Shown piece by piece: positions 13,094 through 25,000 of a stretch of DNA of 64,000 nt. Both the position numbers and the translations under genes were made by a program. Where the stretch lies: positions 29,276,173 to 29,340,172 of the forward strand of contig NC_092693.1 in the NCBI RefSeq assembly GCF_964275005.1. Direction: 5' to 3'. The notes under the pieces were generated by a model, which saw only the letters and a program-made list of their open reading frames with translations, was not told the origin of the DNA and made no database searches. The first letter of the stretch is position 1; each line of letters opens with the position of its first letter. The DNA comes from Diadema setosum. Lineage: Eukaryota; Echinodermata; Echinoidea; Diadematoida; Diadematidae.

Positions 13094-16000
13094 CAGATGG
13101 TATTACAGAGTGCACCTACACTGACCAACAATACACAAATTATTATTTATTTGTGTATTAATGTGAGAAATGGTTGCTAATAATGGCTTATTGCCCTCAG
13201 TCAAACCTTTCCGCCACCTCCCACATCACCACCTGTTTTAAACAGCTTGTAAATTTCACCTGTCACCTGGATACTGGAATTTACAGCTTGTTTAGGCTTT
13301 GGATACATACATCCAGGAATCTTGGCAGGTGATATGTGTTAATGGGTCAGAGAAAGCCACACCACAACTTGGAATTTGAGACAGGTGCGAAGAGTAGTGA
13401 ATGGGTTTGTCACTATGGAAACGATGTAATGTTATGAAAGCATTGAATTACAGGTGTGTGTGTGTGTGTATGTGTATGGGAGGGGGGGGGGGGGTGGGGA
13501 AGATGTGTCCAGAAAGATTTGATTGATATTTGCACATGGTTGCATGTTACTTTACCCCGTATATGGTGTGTGTATGTTTGTTTTGTTTTGTTTTCTGAGC
13601 ATGATCAAGAAGCTTCTACGAGTTCAGACGATGCTGCTAAGTTAATATTTAGTGAGCCAATTTAGATAATTGTGGTTCCCCTGTTGTTAAAGCAAGGCTC
13701 CTAACCTCAAGAAATAATGTGGTTTGCATACACCCGGTCGATAATGAGGTCACCACTTGCGAAGCATTAGTAGTTAGTGGTCCCATGTGAACACAGTTAA
13801 CAGCAAACTCATGGTTACGCTTGGCCCCAGTAAGCACAAATTGAAAATGAACAGCTCCATAACAGAATTGTGCGGTATATTTTTTCAGAGGTGGAAAATC
13901 AATCAATTTTCTCCGAAAAAGATCTCCGAAAAAGAAATAATACTTACACATGTAGATTCACATTCTGTCACCTTTTGCTTGATTGTGACTTAAATCAGCA
14001 TTCAATTGTCTAACAAGCCTAGATTCATGAAGTATTATTCTCAGGACTACTAGTAAGTTAGAATATTTGGCATACACAATGGTATTCATTATCAATCTTT
14101 TCCTGTAAAATTTATAAGAAGAGAAAAATCATCTTACTACTAAGCAACCTGGCAATTGTGTCTTCCACTCAATGTGTGTAGTAACAGTCCATGGTTGTAT
14201 TTGTGATTTCAGCTGTTATGCGAAAGAGATGAAAACTGGTTATGTATTTTTTTCCCTCCCTCATTTACTCTGAGGGTCATCAGTCATCGCAGTCCATGAG
14301 GCCACATGCCTATATTGAGGGAGGACCAAGACAAAATCAAAATAACAAGCTTGCGTGATTGGTTGACAATGCCTTCGCAACATTGCGGACTTAATTTGCG
14401 GGATTTAATTGTCCTCATGGCATCACTCGGGGTGACAGCAAATTGTGTCAAAGACAGAACCATTTTTCCTTCCGATCTTTTTTTTTTTTTTATACAAAGC
14501 AGGACAAAAGCAAGCAAAATGTCTGCTTTACCATCACAGGTAAAAAGTAATCATGGACAATTTTTGATGAAAGCCAATTAGATGTGACTTACACTACATT
14601 GCTGCATAAGTTGTTATTTTCGCGTACAGATATTTTCATGAATGAGGAGGTCACGGAAATTTTGGCGAGGTGCTGTTTTCGTGAATTGACACCAGATTAT
14701 AGTAAGTGCACTATTACACCAGTGCATGGCGACATTTTTGCAGTCCAACGGTAATTTGCAAAAATTCAACCCTCACGAAAATAACAGCTGATACAGTACC
14801 TTGATATAACAATGATGACTGATTTCTCTGATTGCTGAATAATGACAAAACAAACAAACAAAGAAGTAAGCAAGCCTGCACGGTGGTGTAACGAGGTATC
14901 CTCCTTGGTTGGTATGAGCTGGTTTTTGAGGCTAAAAATTAATTATGATCACTGGCTGCCCTTTCCTTTTTCCTTTTCTTTTTTTTTCAATGTGCAAATA
15001 GGCCTGTGACCTGTGAATACATGTTGAAGCGTTATCTATCTGGGTGTCTGAGATCCATCAGAGTTGCTGTTTGGTCATAAAAGTGGATCAAATTCAGCCC
15101 TAATTGTTGACAGGCTAAGCAGTGTTAAACATACAAAATTTTATCTCAAATTCCCATTTGTTTTATCAAGGCTGTGTTACACCTACCATTCATACATAGA
15201 CAAAAGGGTTTCGATCCTTAAGCTAGTGTTACAATGTAAACATTAGCTCAGTTGCAAATTTTCAGTTAAAGACCGTGTTGCTTTTGAAGATGATCTGCAA
15301 ATGCAAGAGACCACAGCTAAGACCCTCTTTTCCTCATTTCTCATTTCCAGGAGAGCTCAAGAAGAGATCCAGCCTGATAGCTCCAAGCCAGGTATCAATA
15401 ATAACGGCAAGCAGGCAGCTCCGGTCCAGCCCTCAACCACGCCCACCTCCTCCAAGCCGGTGGCCATTCCTGGCGCCACTGGTGGTGGCATGGGCGGCGG
15501 GGCCAGCAGTGTGGGGTCAGGAGGCGGTCGCTACGACGCCCGCCAGCTGGAGGACTCGCCCCTGTCCAACAGCCCCCGCAGGCACCTGATCGAGAGGGAG
15601 CACCTCACCATCCACCCCAGGCATGGCAGGAGTATTGTCAAGGAGGGGCTTGGCTCTCTAGATGTGAGTATGAGGCTCAGATGGGTATGGCACTGTATGA
15701 TAAGCAAGAGGTTTCCCTACTGGCACCGCTCTATTCATTGTAGGCTAGGGTGTTCCTAATCTACCGGTGATAATTTGAGCAAAACTGCAGCAACAACTAC
15801 CCCCTTAAAAAAAAAGAGCAAAGCAAAGCAAAACAAAACAGTAAGAACAACTTATAATACTGATGATAACAACAAAATGAATATGGAACCCTGATTGTTG
15901 TAACTCTTTGAATGACTTTCTGAAGATTTTAGAAAACTACAAATAAAGGTTTGGGAGAAAGAATTGATTATGGACATAAAGATGCATAAATGAGATGACA

Positions 16001-19000
16001 CCACAAATGCATTAATGACTATGAAACAGTTAATGTGGCATCTTCTCCAGTGTGGTAGATAAAAGAATGAAAGAAAGAAAACAATGCCTTTTTATCTCAA
16101 GAAGCTGTAATATTGTGCTTATTTTGCATAAAGATGCAGAAGCACACATTTTAAGAGGTGAAGGATTTGCCGAAATGGTTCCAACTTTGAGTCGTTGTCT
16201 TTGCTCTGTTATGATTGTGCGAAGTGACTGTTCACTTGCTTCATTGGTCAGCCTTCAGAGGTGACCGGATATAGCGACAGGCTGACCAATAAAACACGCC
16301 GCAAGATCGCTTTGCTCGGACAGGTGAGGGAATGGTGTGCAGTCTTTTGAACGCAGTAACGTGGTGCCTCACTGCGTAGTTCATTCCAAAATGTTGTGGA
16401 GTGGACACAGCTACCCTAATCATCAAAATGCATGAAAGAGTTCACTCATTATGTATGAATGTTTTCATAGATCCTTGTGTGAAACCTCACATTTCATAGG
16501 TTTTGTGTGAATGGTAAAGTCTTTGTTTTACATGGCATAATGTATGTTTCTGCTGCTCGAAAATGAAATTAAACTAACAAAAATTTGCTATTGAGACAGT
16601 ATGAATGCCATGATGAAGATTCCATGAAAACTGTTGTCTTGTTTTTGTTCATATTTGCTGTAATGTAAATTGCCAGTGAGACCCCGTTTACAGTGCGGGG
16701 CTGGGCCGAGCCGCGGCGGAGCCTAACCTCAAAAACGCGGCCGAGCCCCGCAATTTTGTCCGTTTACACTGCCGGGCTCGGCCGCGTTTTTGATTCAAAC
16801 CTTTCAATATTTTGTCGTAGTGGCGCTCTGCTTGTAAACAAACGCAATTTGGTATTGTCTGGTTTTCAGACCCTTTGCCAACTGAATTCCGTGGCGACGA
16901 AGTCGCCGTTCGGGCAAAGGCCTTTGCCGAAGGAAAAATCCTTTGCAGGACAAAACCACCTTAAATTATACTAGTTTTCGACGTTGAGGGGGTTAATATC
17001 CTGAATAGCGAAATAGTACAGTCAGAGGGTTTGGAAGCCAGACTAAAATTGGCCGCGCATTTGGCCCAGTTTGCGTTTACACTGAGAAAAGGCCGGGTTC
17101 GGCCGCGGCCGAGACCACCTCCAGAGCGTGGCCAAATGTGCGGCCAATTTTGGCCTCGCATTTGGCCTTTTGCGCGTTTACACTGAAATGAAGGAGGGCT
17201 CGGCCGCGGCTCGGCCACGGCTGAGCCTCGCACTGTAAACGGGGTCTAATTTGAAACAGCCAGTTATGTTACCCAATGTCAAAGTGCCATTGCCAAGACC
17301 AACAGACATTATCTTCTGGACCAGCATTATCTTCTCATTCATTCATTGCAGTATTGAAACGACAGATGCCATTGCATGTTTTGAACAGCAGAGAGGGTTT
17401 GCAACACACTGCAAAATTGTTTGAAGTCTATACACAGTGCATGAGTTTGGGCATGGATAATAAGTGTTACAAGTGATTTGAACTGACAATTCTTTTAAGA
17501 AAGCAATAACTAAAAAAAAAAAAAAAATCTGCAGCCTATAATACATTTAGCTTCCCATTTCAGATTTGATGATACAGATCATACTTTGGGAAGAAATATT
17601 ATCAAATTGTTTCACATGTTCGACCATACAGGTGATGTAGTTATAGTAGTATGGGCTTCGATGTACCAGCTGTAAATTAATAGAAATTTGAAACCTGACT
17701 AACGAAAGTATAATCAAGAGGCTAGCATGATCATGGTTGTGATAGGTGATAGCATGAGAGTAAGCCTGATGTTTTGGGTTCAAAATAATATCATATTTTA
17801 GACATGTGATATGCCAAGTAGAGGTTTGCATGTACTACATTCTTTGTGTAAATCAAAGGAATCATATTTCATTCATTTGATCACCAGAATACAATCTAGA
17901 TACATTGTCATCAAAGCTATGCCATAGCATGTACATGGTGCGTCATCAAGTTAACCATATTATGTCGGAGATCATAAAAGGAAGAAAATTGCCCGTAAAG
18001 CTGACTTTGGCAATATAACCTTTACAGTTTTCTAACTTTTATTATTATTATTATTATTTTTTTTTTTTTGGAGGGGGGATATTTCATTGTACTGAAGTAG
18101 GGCAAATAGTATATGAATGTAAAGCTTATCATGAAACAAATTTATATCTGCCCAAAACCAACAAAATTATCTTCCCTGACATATGGTTTTTGTGATGACA
18201 TATCCCATATACATGTATCATGATGTCTTTATTCACCTTTACAGTGTCGTAAAAATTTGTATGGCTAGTGTCAATATTGATATGACATCTCCCCAATGTC
18301 TTGATTATTTGAAAGTTAGTGAGAAGGTAGTGCTGAGTCTCCACCATCTAAGCTCCTATTTATGTGCCCCCCCCCCCCCCCCCCCCGCATCATCATCATC
18401 GTCACTATCACTTTCATTATGATTTGTAAATTGAACTTCCATTCCTTTTACTGCCTAGCAGTACTCACACTTGTTGATTCATAGTGATCACATTAGACAG
18501 GGGTGTTGTCATGGATGATCTCTTTATAGCAATGAGGTGTTTTTGTTTGTTTGTTTGTTTTTTATTGACTGAACAGGAATTTATCAGAATTACCTTTCTG
18601 TCCTATCAATGATGAAGCTTTTGCCAGCAGTACACCTTCTTGTTGTGAATATCACACAGAATAACCAAACTTGATAAGGCCTCTCACGAAATGTCCTCTT
18701 ATAACTTTTCAAACAAATAAAGAAAAGCCTATGGCATTGCTGCTGTAGTCTTGTATGTCAATCAAATTATTCTCGACAGGCAAATCCCAGGGAGAAGCTA
18801 TTACCATTCATCTGAAAACTCTGTACTCATTTATAGAAGGAGGTTGTCTCAAATATGTGCATTTACAATATGCATTGCCAATATAGAACGCCATCAACAA
18901 AATTCCCTCGCCTGATATTGAGGACAAACCGCAACCTTGGGCGGACGTCCATGAGATGTCGTTTATTATGTCCGCTGCCGAAATTGCCTCACTACTCTGA

Positions 19001-22000
19001 CATTACCGCCTGATGGCTGTTATGTTACAGCTCCCCACGAGAGCGCGTCGCCGTGTTTTTCACCCACCATACTCGCGTCATCTGTGGTGTGTCGGGCATA
19101 TCTGGTTCATGGTCGAGATAGGTCGTGACTAAGAGTTCAACCTTTTTTTTTAAAGGTGGCAGTCCTCTTGTGCAAGTTTCTCTCAACGTCCATTGAATTT
19201 CTGCATGACACTGCATAGATTTAATAAACTCAAATCAAAAGATCAGGACAGGAGGGACAATATTAAGTCATGTGAGCTTTTTTTTCATGTGCATACATCA
19301 GTTTTATTACCTCCAATTGTAGGTGTAAACGTTTGCTTTGCACATGTAAATATGTTCCAACGAGCAGTATGGATATCACTTCTTGATATCAAATATGAGA
19401 TGAGCCATTTCTACCTGTAATCATGCTCATCTGCTTGAGACACCCTCAGCGATTGCTGAAAAGTGGCTTGGAAATTGTTCGCAGTGTCACACTAATTGCA
19501 AGGGGGGGGGGGGATTGCTCCACATGAAAATAGTGGGCATTAATGTAACCAGTGGCATGCAAGATGACAAATGACAACTAATGCCGCCATGCATCATCCG
19601 AGAACAAATTTCTTGATTGGATGAGCAGATCAAACAGCTGGGTGACACACATGTTAAGTTATTATATCTACATCTATGTACACACACACACAACACACAT
19701 ATAAATGTACACAATCGGACATACAGGCAGACAAACAAACATTCTGATATACATGCACAGATGAAAAGATAGAGTGATGGATGTATGGATGGATAGGTAC
19801 ATGGAGACATAAACATGTGTATTTAGACTATCATCGAACCAGATTCCCTGGCAGTAATGCTGAACTCGTAGAGGCGGAAATGATCTTGATAAATAGAAAT
19901 GATCCTGATGGGTCATGAACCCTAAATTGTCTGTTAAATCTCATAATACTGCAATCACCGTGATACTGCAGTCACCCTGGTTGGCATGCATGCAACTAGA
20001 CAGCTATCTTTACTTAGAGTGTCATATTCCCCCCTCCCTCTCTCTCTTGCCTTGAGAGGGAATAATGGTGTAATGATATTCCCGTAATGATGGCGGAGCC
20101 ACGTTGGCATCACAGGTTACAGTTTAATGTGTCAAGCCTGGGATGGATGCCAAGCTGGCTGGGTTAATGTGTCTCGTTCATTTGTGTCTACAGGAGAAGT
20201 TGGCAGCAATGCAGGGGAAATGGCTGAGATTAATGATTCTGAAAAAAGAAAAGAGAAAAATGTGATTCTTCTGACAAACCGTGCAGTGCTGGTGATAAAT
20301 ATGCTTATGATAGTAATTAATAATAATAATAATAATAATGATAATAATTGCATTTATATGGCGCTTCATACTGACGTTTCTAAGCGCACAATTATGTGAA
20401 GCACAACCAAAACAATTACTACTACCACTTCTAATTCTAGTAGTAATGAAGGGAATGATATTAATGATAATGATAGTGATGGTTATACTGATGCTACTAC
20501 AAAGTACTGCTGATGCTAATACTAATACTACTAACATAAGTATACTTGGGTGACCCGCACCTCGTCATAGTTAATGTTTGTGCATATTTGAATCACATTT
20601 TGCCACTGAAATTCAACTTACATACAGGATAAATGCTGAAAATTCCAATGGAATCACAAGTTCACTGATTGATATTGAAAATTTGCAGCTATCGTCGTCA
20701 AACGCGAATGATGCGTAAAAGTTGCGCGCTAAGGAAGGGGCCCGCAACTCATCACCCGCGCTCCCATAGACAAAGCATGTAAAAGACGTATGCGGATGAC
20801 CGTGATGCTCCCATAGACATACACGTAAAAGATGCATGCGGGGACAGTGGTGATACTTATATTACACGTATTCTGATTAAAATTTCAGATTTTCGCGGAA
20901 AAACTGTTCGGTTTTCACCATAATTTGCTTGGTTGTGGTAGCCCTGCCAAGTTTCAAGCGTACTGAACACAGTCCCGGGCATAAATTTTTGTAAAGTGCG
21001 CCTAAAACAATTTTAAGTGGGGTGACGGTATTCGGGCCCCTGACGAGGTGCGGGCACCTCACTATACTTACAGTACTGCTAATGATGATGATAATTGTTA
21101 TTCTATCATTGTAATTATCAACATCTTTATTACTATCAATTGTTACGATTAATTGCTATAATATACTAATTGTTAATATTAATCATACTCGTAATTGTAC
21201 TTCCACTCTTAAAAATGATTGTAATTCCATTATTATAATAATCTTCAACATCTTTATTATTATCATCAATTGTCATGATAATAAGGGTCAGAAAAGGAGG
21301 ACAGCATGAAGTGTGCCATGTAATGATTCTTTATGTTTCTCTATGTTTCACATGAATACCAAAGCCCAGCAATGGAAAAGAATAATTTGAATGTAACAAG
21401 GTTTGCAGATGAGACTAGTCGACCCCTTGAACCAGTGGGTGATGAATGTTTTTAGCAGATAACTTGTACTTTGGCAGCATATTGTCATCGTCATGTACAA
21501 TGTACAACATATGTTCATATGAACAAGGAAGAGGAACACGACCCGTCTGTTAATCATGACAAGATTGAAAACATGTGATACCTCACAGTGTCATACTAAG
21601 TCTGCATACAGCAACTTTTTTTTTCTTATTGCGTTTCATGAGATATTAAAGGAAACTTCACTCTCTGATTGAATTGACTGAGGTATTAAAAAAATACGTA
21701 GAAGAGCAAACAAAGCATTGGAAGCTTCATATTTATTATTATTATTTATGAATAAATAACATCTGATTTACCACAATACAGGACAAATATGGGAGAAGAC
21801 AAATGATATTAGAAAGACTAATTCAAGGGAATAATGATGACATCACATGATAATTCTACCATTGGCCTCCAGGGAAATCTTTTCAAAGTTTTCTGGTTTT
21901 TGCTCAAGAGAATTCAATATAAAGAGAGCTTACATCCTTCATTGAGAATCATTCTGTAGCTGCAATGATTTTGAGAGGGAATTATAATGTTCTGTATAGG

Positions 22001-25000
22001 TGAGAGTTATTGAGTTTAAACTAATGCTCTGTATTGGTGAGATTGTTTGAGTTTAGATTTAGGCTTTTAAGTAAATGATTTTTTTCAACAGGAAACAGTG
22101 TTGAAGTAATAGCTTCCAACACTTCGTTGTATTTCACCATGTGATTTAGACCCAAATCACGAGATCATGAAAAGTGTAAAACTTCAGCATAGAAGATACT
22201 ACAGTCAACTTGAATGTAAGGTGTCTAATTTTGCAGTGTGGAGTCTGGTTCCAAATTCCCTTGTGAAGTGTTTGTATAACATGATGTAGGGGAGAGTCCC
22301 CAAAAAGTGTCAAGGTCCAATCATGTTTTGGCAAAACACATGAGATTCCTTATCAGCTGTTGTGTAGCAAGTGCTCATGATTTCATGTGAAATGACATCT
22401 GTCAGTGATATGTAAACGGTTTTTATTTTCTTTCCTGCTTGTGATGTAAGAGATATGACTCCATATATTTTGAAAACTTCAAACTCTTTATTTCCCCCTG
22501 ATACTATTTACCATTTAGAAACCAGATACTGTGCACTTTTCAGAGATAATGACATAAAGGAAAGGTCCATGACTAACTGCTTAATCAGAATTTTCACTCA
22601 AGCAATAAAATTTCATCTGTATAGGAAAACAGATGGCCTCAATGAATTGATACAGTGGGTTTTTTTTTATGCAGACATCTACATATTTCTGCTGCTGTCT
22701 GAAAACATCTATAGTTTCCCCGCTTTTCTGTGAGCAGAGTCGTTAGAGAAACATGGAACATGAAAATTTCTCGTACAACACAATGTAGGTGCGTAATGCT
22801 CTAACATTGACAGCAACATGACCAAGAAGTCTACACTAAGGGGAGCAGTTCACTCAAGATGTCAGCTCATTTTACACCAGTATTTTAAACCTAGGAATTG
22901 AATGTCCTGAGAAGCATACTCAGTCATCATATGTGATTTATTTTCTTAATATTTTGTTTGCTCAGGAGGATGAGTACCAACATGTTGCTGAGGATGAGGA
23001 CCAAGACCCGATGGTGAACTTTGACGATCTTTCCGACCCCCACGAACCCACCCCGCCCTCGCCCTCACCCCAGGAGGTCGTGGCGGGGGACCCAGGGCCC
23101 AACAACAGCAAGGGAACCAGCTGTGGGGGCAGCAGTAGTGGTGGCACCGGCAGTGGTTGCAGCAGTGCGGGAGGAGCAGGAGGAGGAGGAGGAGGAGGGG
23201 GGAGTGGAGGGGGCCGTCAGTCCAACAATAGCAATCGGTCCACCCTCCAGTCCAAGATCTGCACATCAGTACTGAACCAAATCACGGAAGAGGAAGGTAA
23301 GAATGGTCTACCCGCTCCATCTGGGGACAATAGTTTATCCACTTTCCCTCTGTTTGGATTTCAGTATTTGTTGTATCAATACTCCTATAGATTCATTCAT
23401 TCATTCATTCAGATATATGTATTACATAGATATGCAGACATAATAAGGTGCATATTTATATGCACACACTGTACATATAAGTTGTACATACAATATGCAT
23501 ACATACAGAACATACGCACATACATGCATACACACACACACATTCACATATCATCAGCTGAGAATCAGAAGGGCACTTGCGCGTTTTAAGATTTGAGCAT
23601 CAATAATAACTGAACAATCAATTTTCATGAAATGAAAAGTTAATTCAGTCAAAAGTGGGTAGATTTATAAGCATTGTTTCAAATACAGGGCAAAATAGCC
23701 CCCTTATGGTTTTTATTTTTAACATTTTACTGAAAATGAAAATAATTTAAAATTTACACCATAATGTAGAGGAGATCAAGCTCTATAATATGATGCAATT
23801 AACTCAATACCCCTCAAAACTGATGTAAAGCCCTTCTGGTTTTCAGCCGTCGATATATGATGCACCACGCGCTACCCCGGGGTATCGTAGTAACCCGGGG
23901 TACCACGTTGTGTAGCGCCATCTCACGTTCACTCGAGTACAACCGCAGAGTTACTGCGTTATGTATGCGCACTGTACTGACCCGTGGTACGGTGCGATAC
24001 TCAGTATAGCGCTTCATGCACTGACTACACGCACTATTATAATAGCCCGCTAGCTGTGCCAAAGTTACGATCTCGTAGACGTAGTTTCGATCCCGTAATT
24101 TTGTAAGCTTTGTGCACTTTGTGCCGAACAAAATATCCTTTCGCAATTAGGATCAAGCTGCAAAAATGCCAGCAGGTGATGGGGGCTATGCCGCACTGAA
24201 AGGAAAGGGCCGGAAAAGAAGGAAAATTTCCAGAGAGGAGAGGCTGGAAAACGCGAGGCTTCGCGCCACTCGGAAGTTGGGGAAGGAAGGGGCCGCCGAT
24301 GTTCTGGAGGTGTTTCAGAAGGCCAGTGACGCCGGGGATAAGAACAATGGCCATAATTGAATGTTGAAGAATTAATCACACACAAAAAAATTAATTTCCC
24401 ACTTTTTGGTAACCCAGGGTACAGCCCTAAAAAAATAAATAAATAATTCAACAAAATGGCCGATTTTTTTCTGGTACCCCAGGGTACCATTTATGTCATC
24501 ATATACCTATATGTTTGTGAATAGAATACATATCTGTACATATTTGTGCATACATACATGTACTTACACACACACACACACATACAAACACATGCACATT
24601 TTTTCATTGAATCACAATACATTCTTTATGTACATTGCTACATAGCAGTAGTATCTTCACATTGTCCTGTTGTGTCCTCCTTGCGCTGTGTGTCTACAGT
24701 AAACTGTGTGTTATCACCTTATATCCATTCAGGTCACCCCAGTGTGGGAATGACCGGAGTTTATGACCTTCCATTTGCTGTTGTTTGTATTATGGCTTCA
24801 CAAATTGTTGATCCTGTTCATGTAATGAGTTCTGGCCTCTGTGGGTGTTGGATATAGCAATAGATGGCAAGATTAAAAGGGAGAAGAAAAAAAACGGAAT
24901 GCATGCTCAAATCAACTGATCTATACCCACCTTACTCCACCTCATTCAACAAAATAACACATTATTTTCTTATCTCATGTAGATATCAAACTATCAGCAC

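Larger units (their letters stand above)
9992..15350 (+). other. SNRK intron
   Basis: No exon seen. It contains the palindromic motif ACCGGTACCGGT near 10,167-10,178, (TA)n near 10,350-10,368 and a one-armed relative of the 50.8-kb TTAA element (10,560-10,740). TG-rich sequence lies at 11,100-11,400, (GA)n at 13,046-13,091 and poly(G) near 13,481-13,492. A small terminal-repeat element lies at 14,596-14,796. Confidence 0.75.
15664..22965 (+). other. SNRK intron
   Basis: No exon seen. It holds the GC-rich 567-bp inverted-repeat element (16,680-17,246), a 20-C run at 18,367-18,386 and a unique-looking GC-richer block at about 18,890-19,180. AAT/ACT-type degenerate trinucleotides lie at 20,310-20,530 and a candidate element at 20,548-21,062. 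Confidence 0.75.

Noticed and set aside
22946..23266. Leu/Cys-rich - strand ORF
   Set aside because: Antisense shadow of the Gly/Ser-rich SNRK exon.
24037..24490. - strand ORFs of 105 and 141 codons across the small intronic ORF
   Set aside because: The + strand frame has the better start context and composition; the antisense frames share no motif with known proteins.
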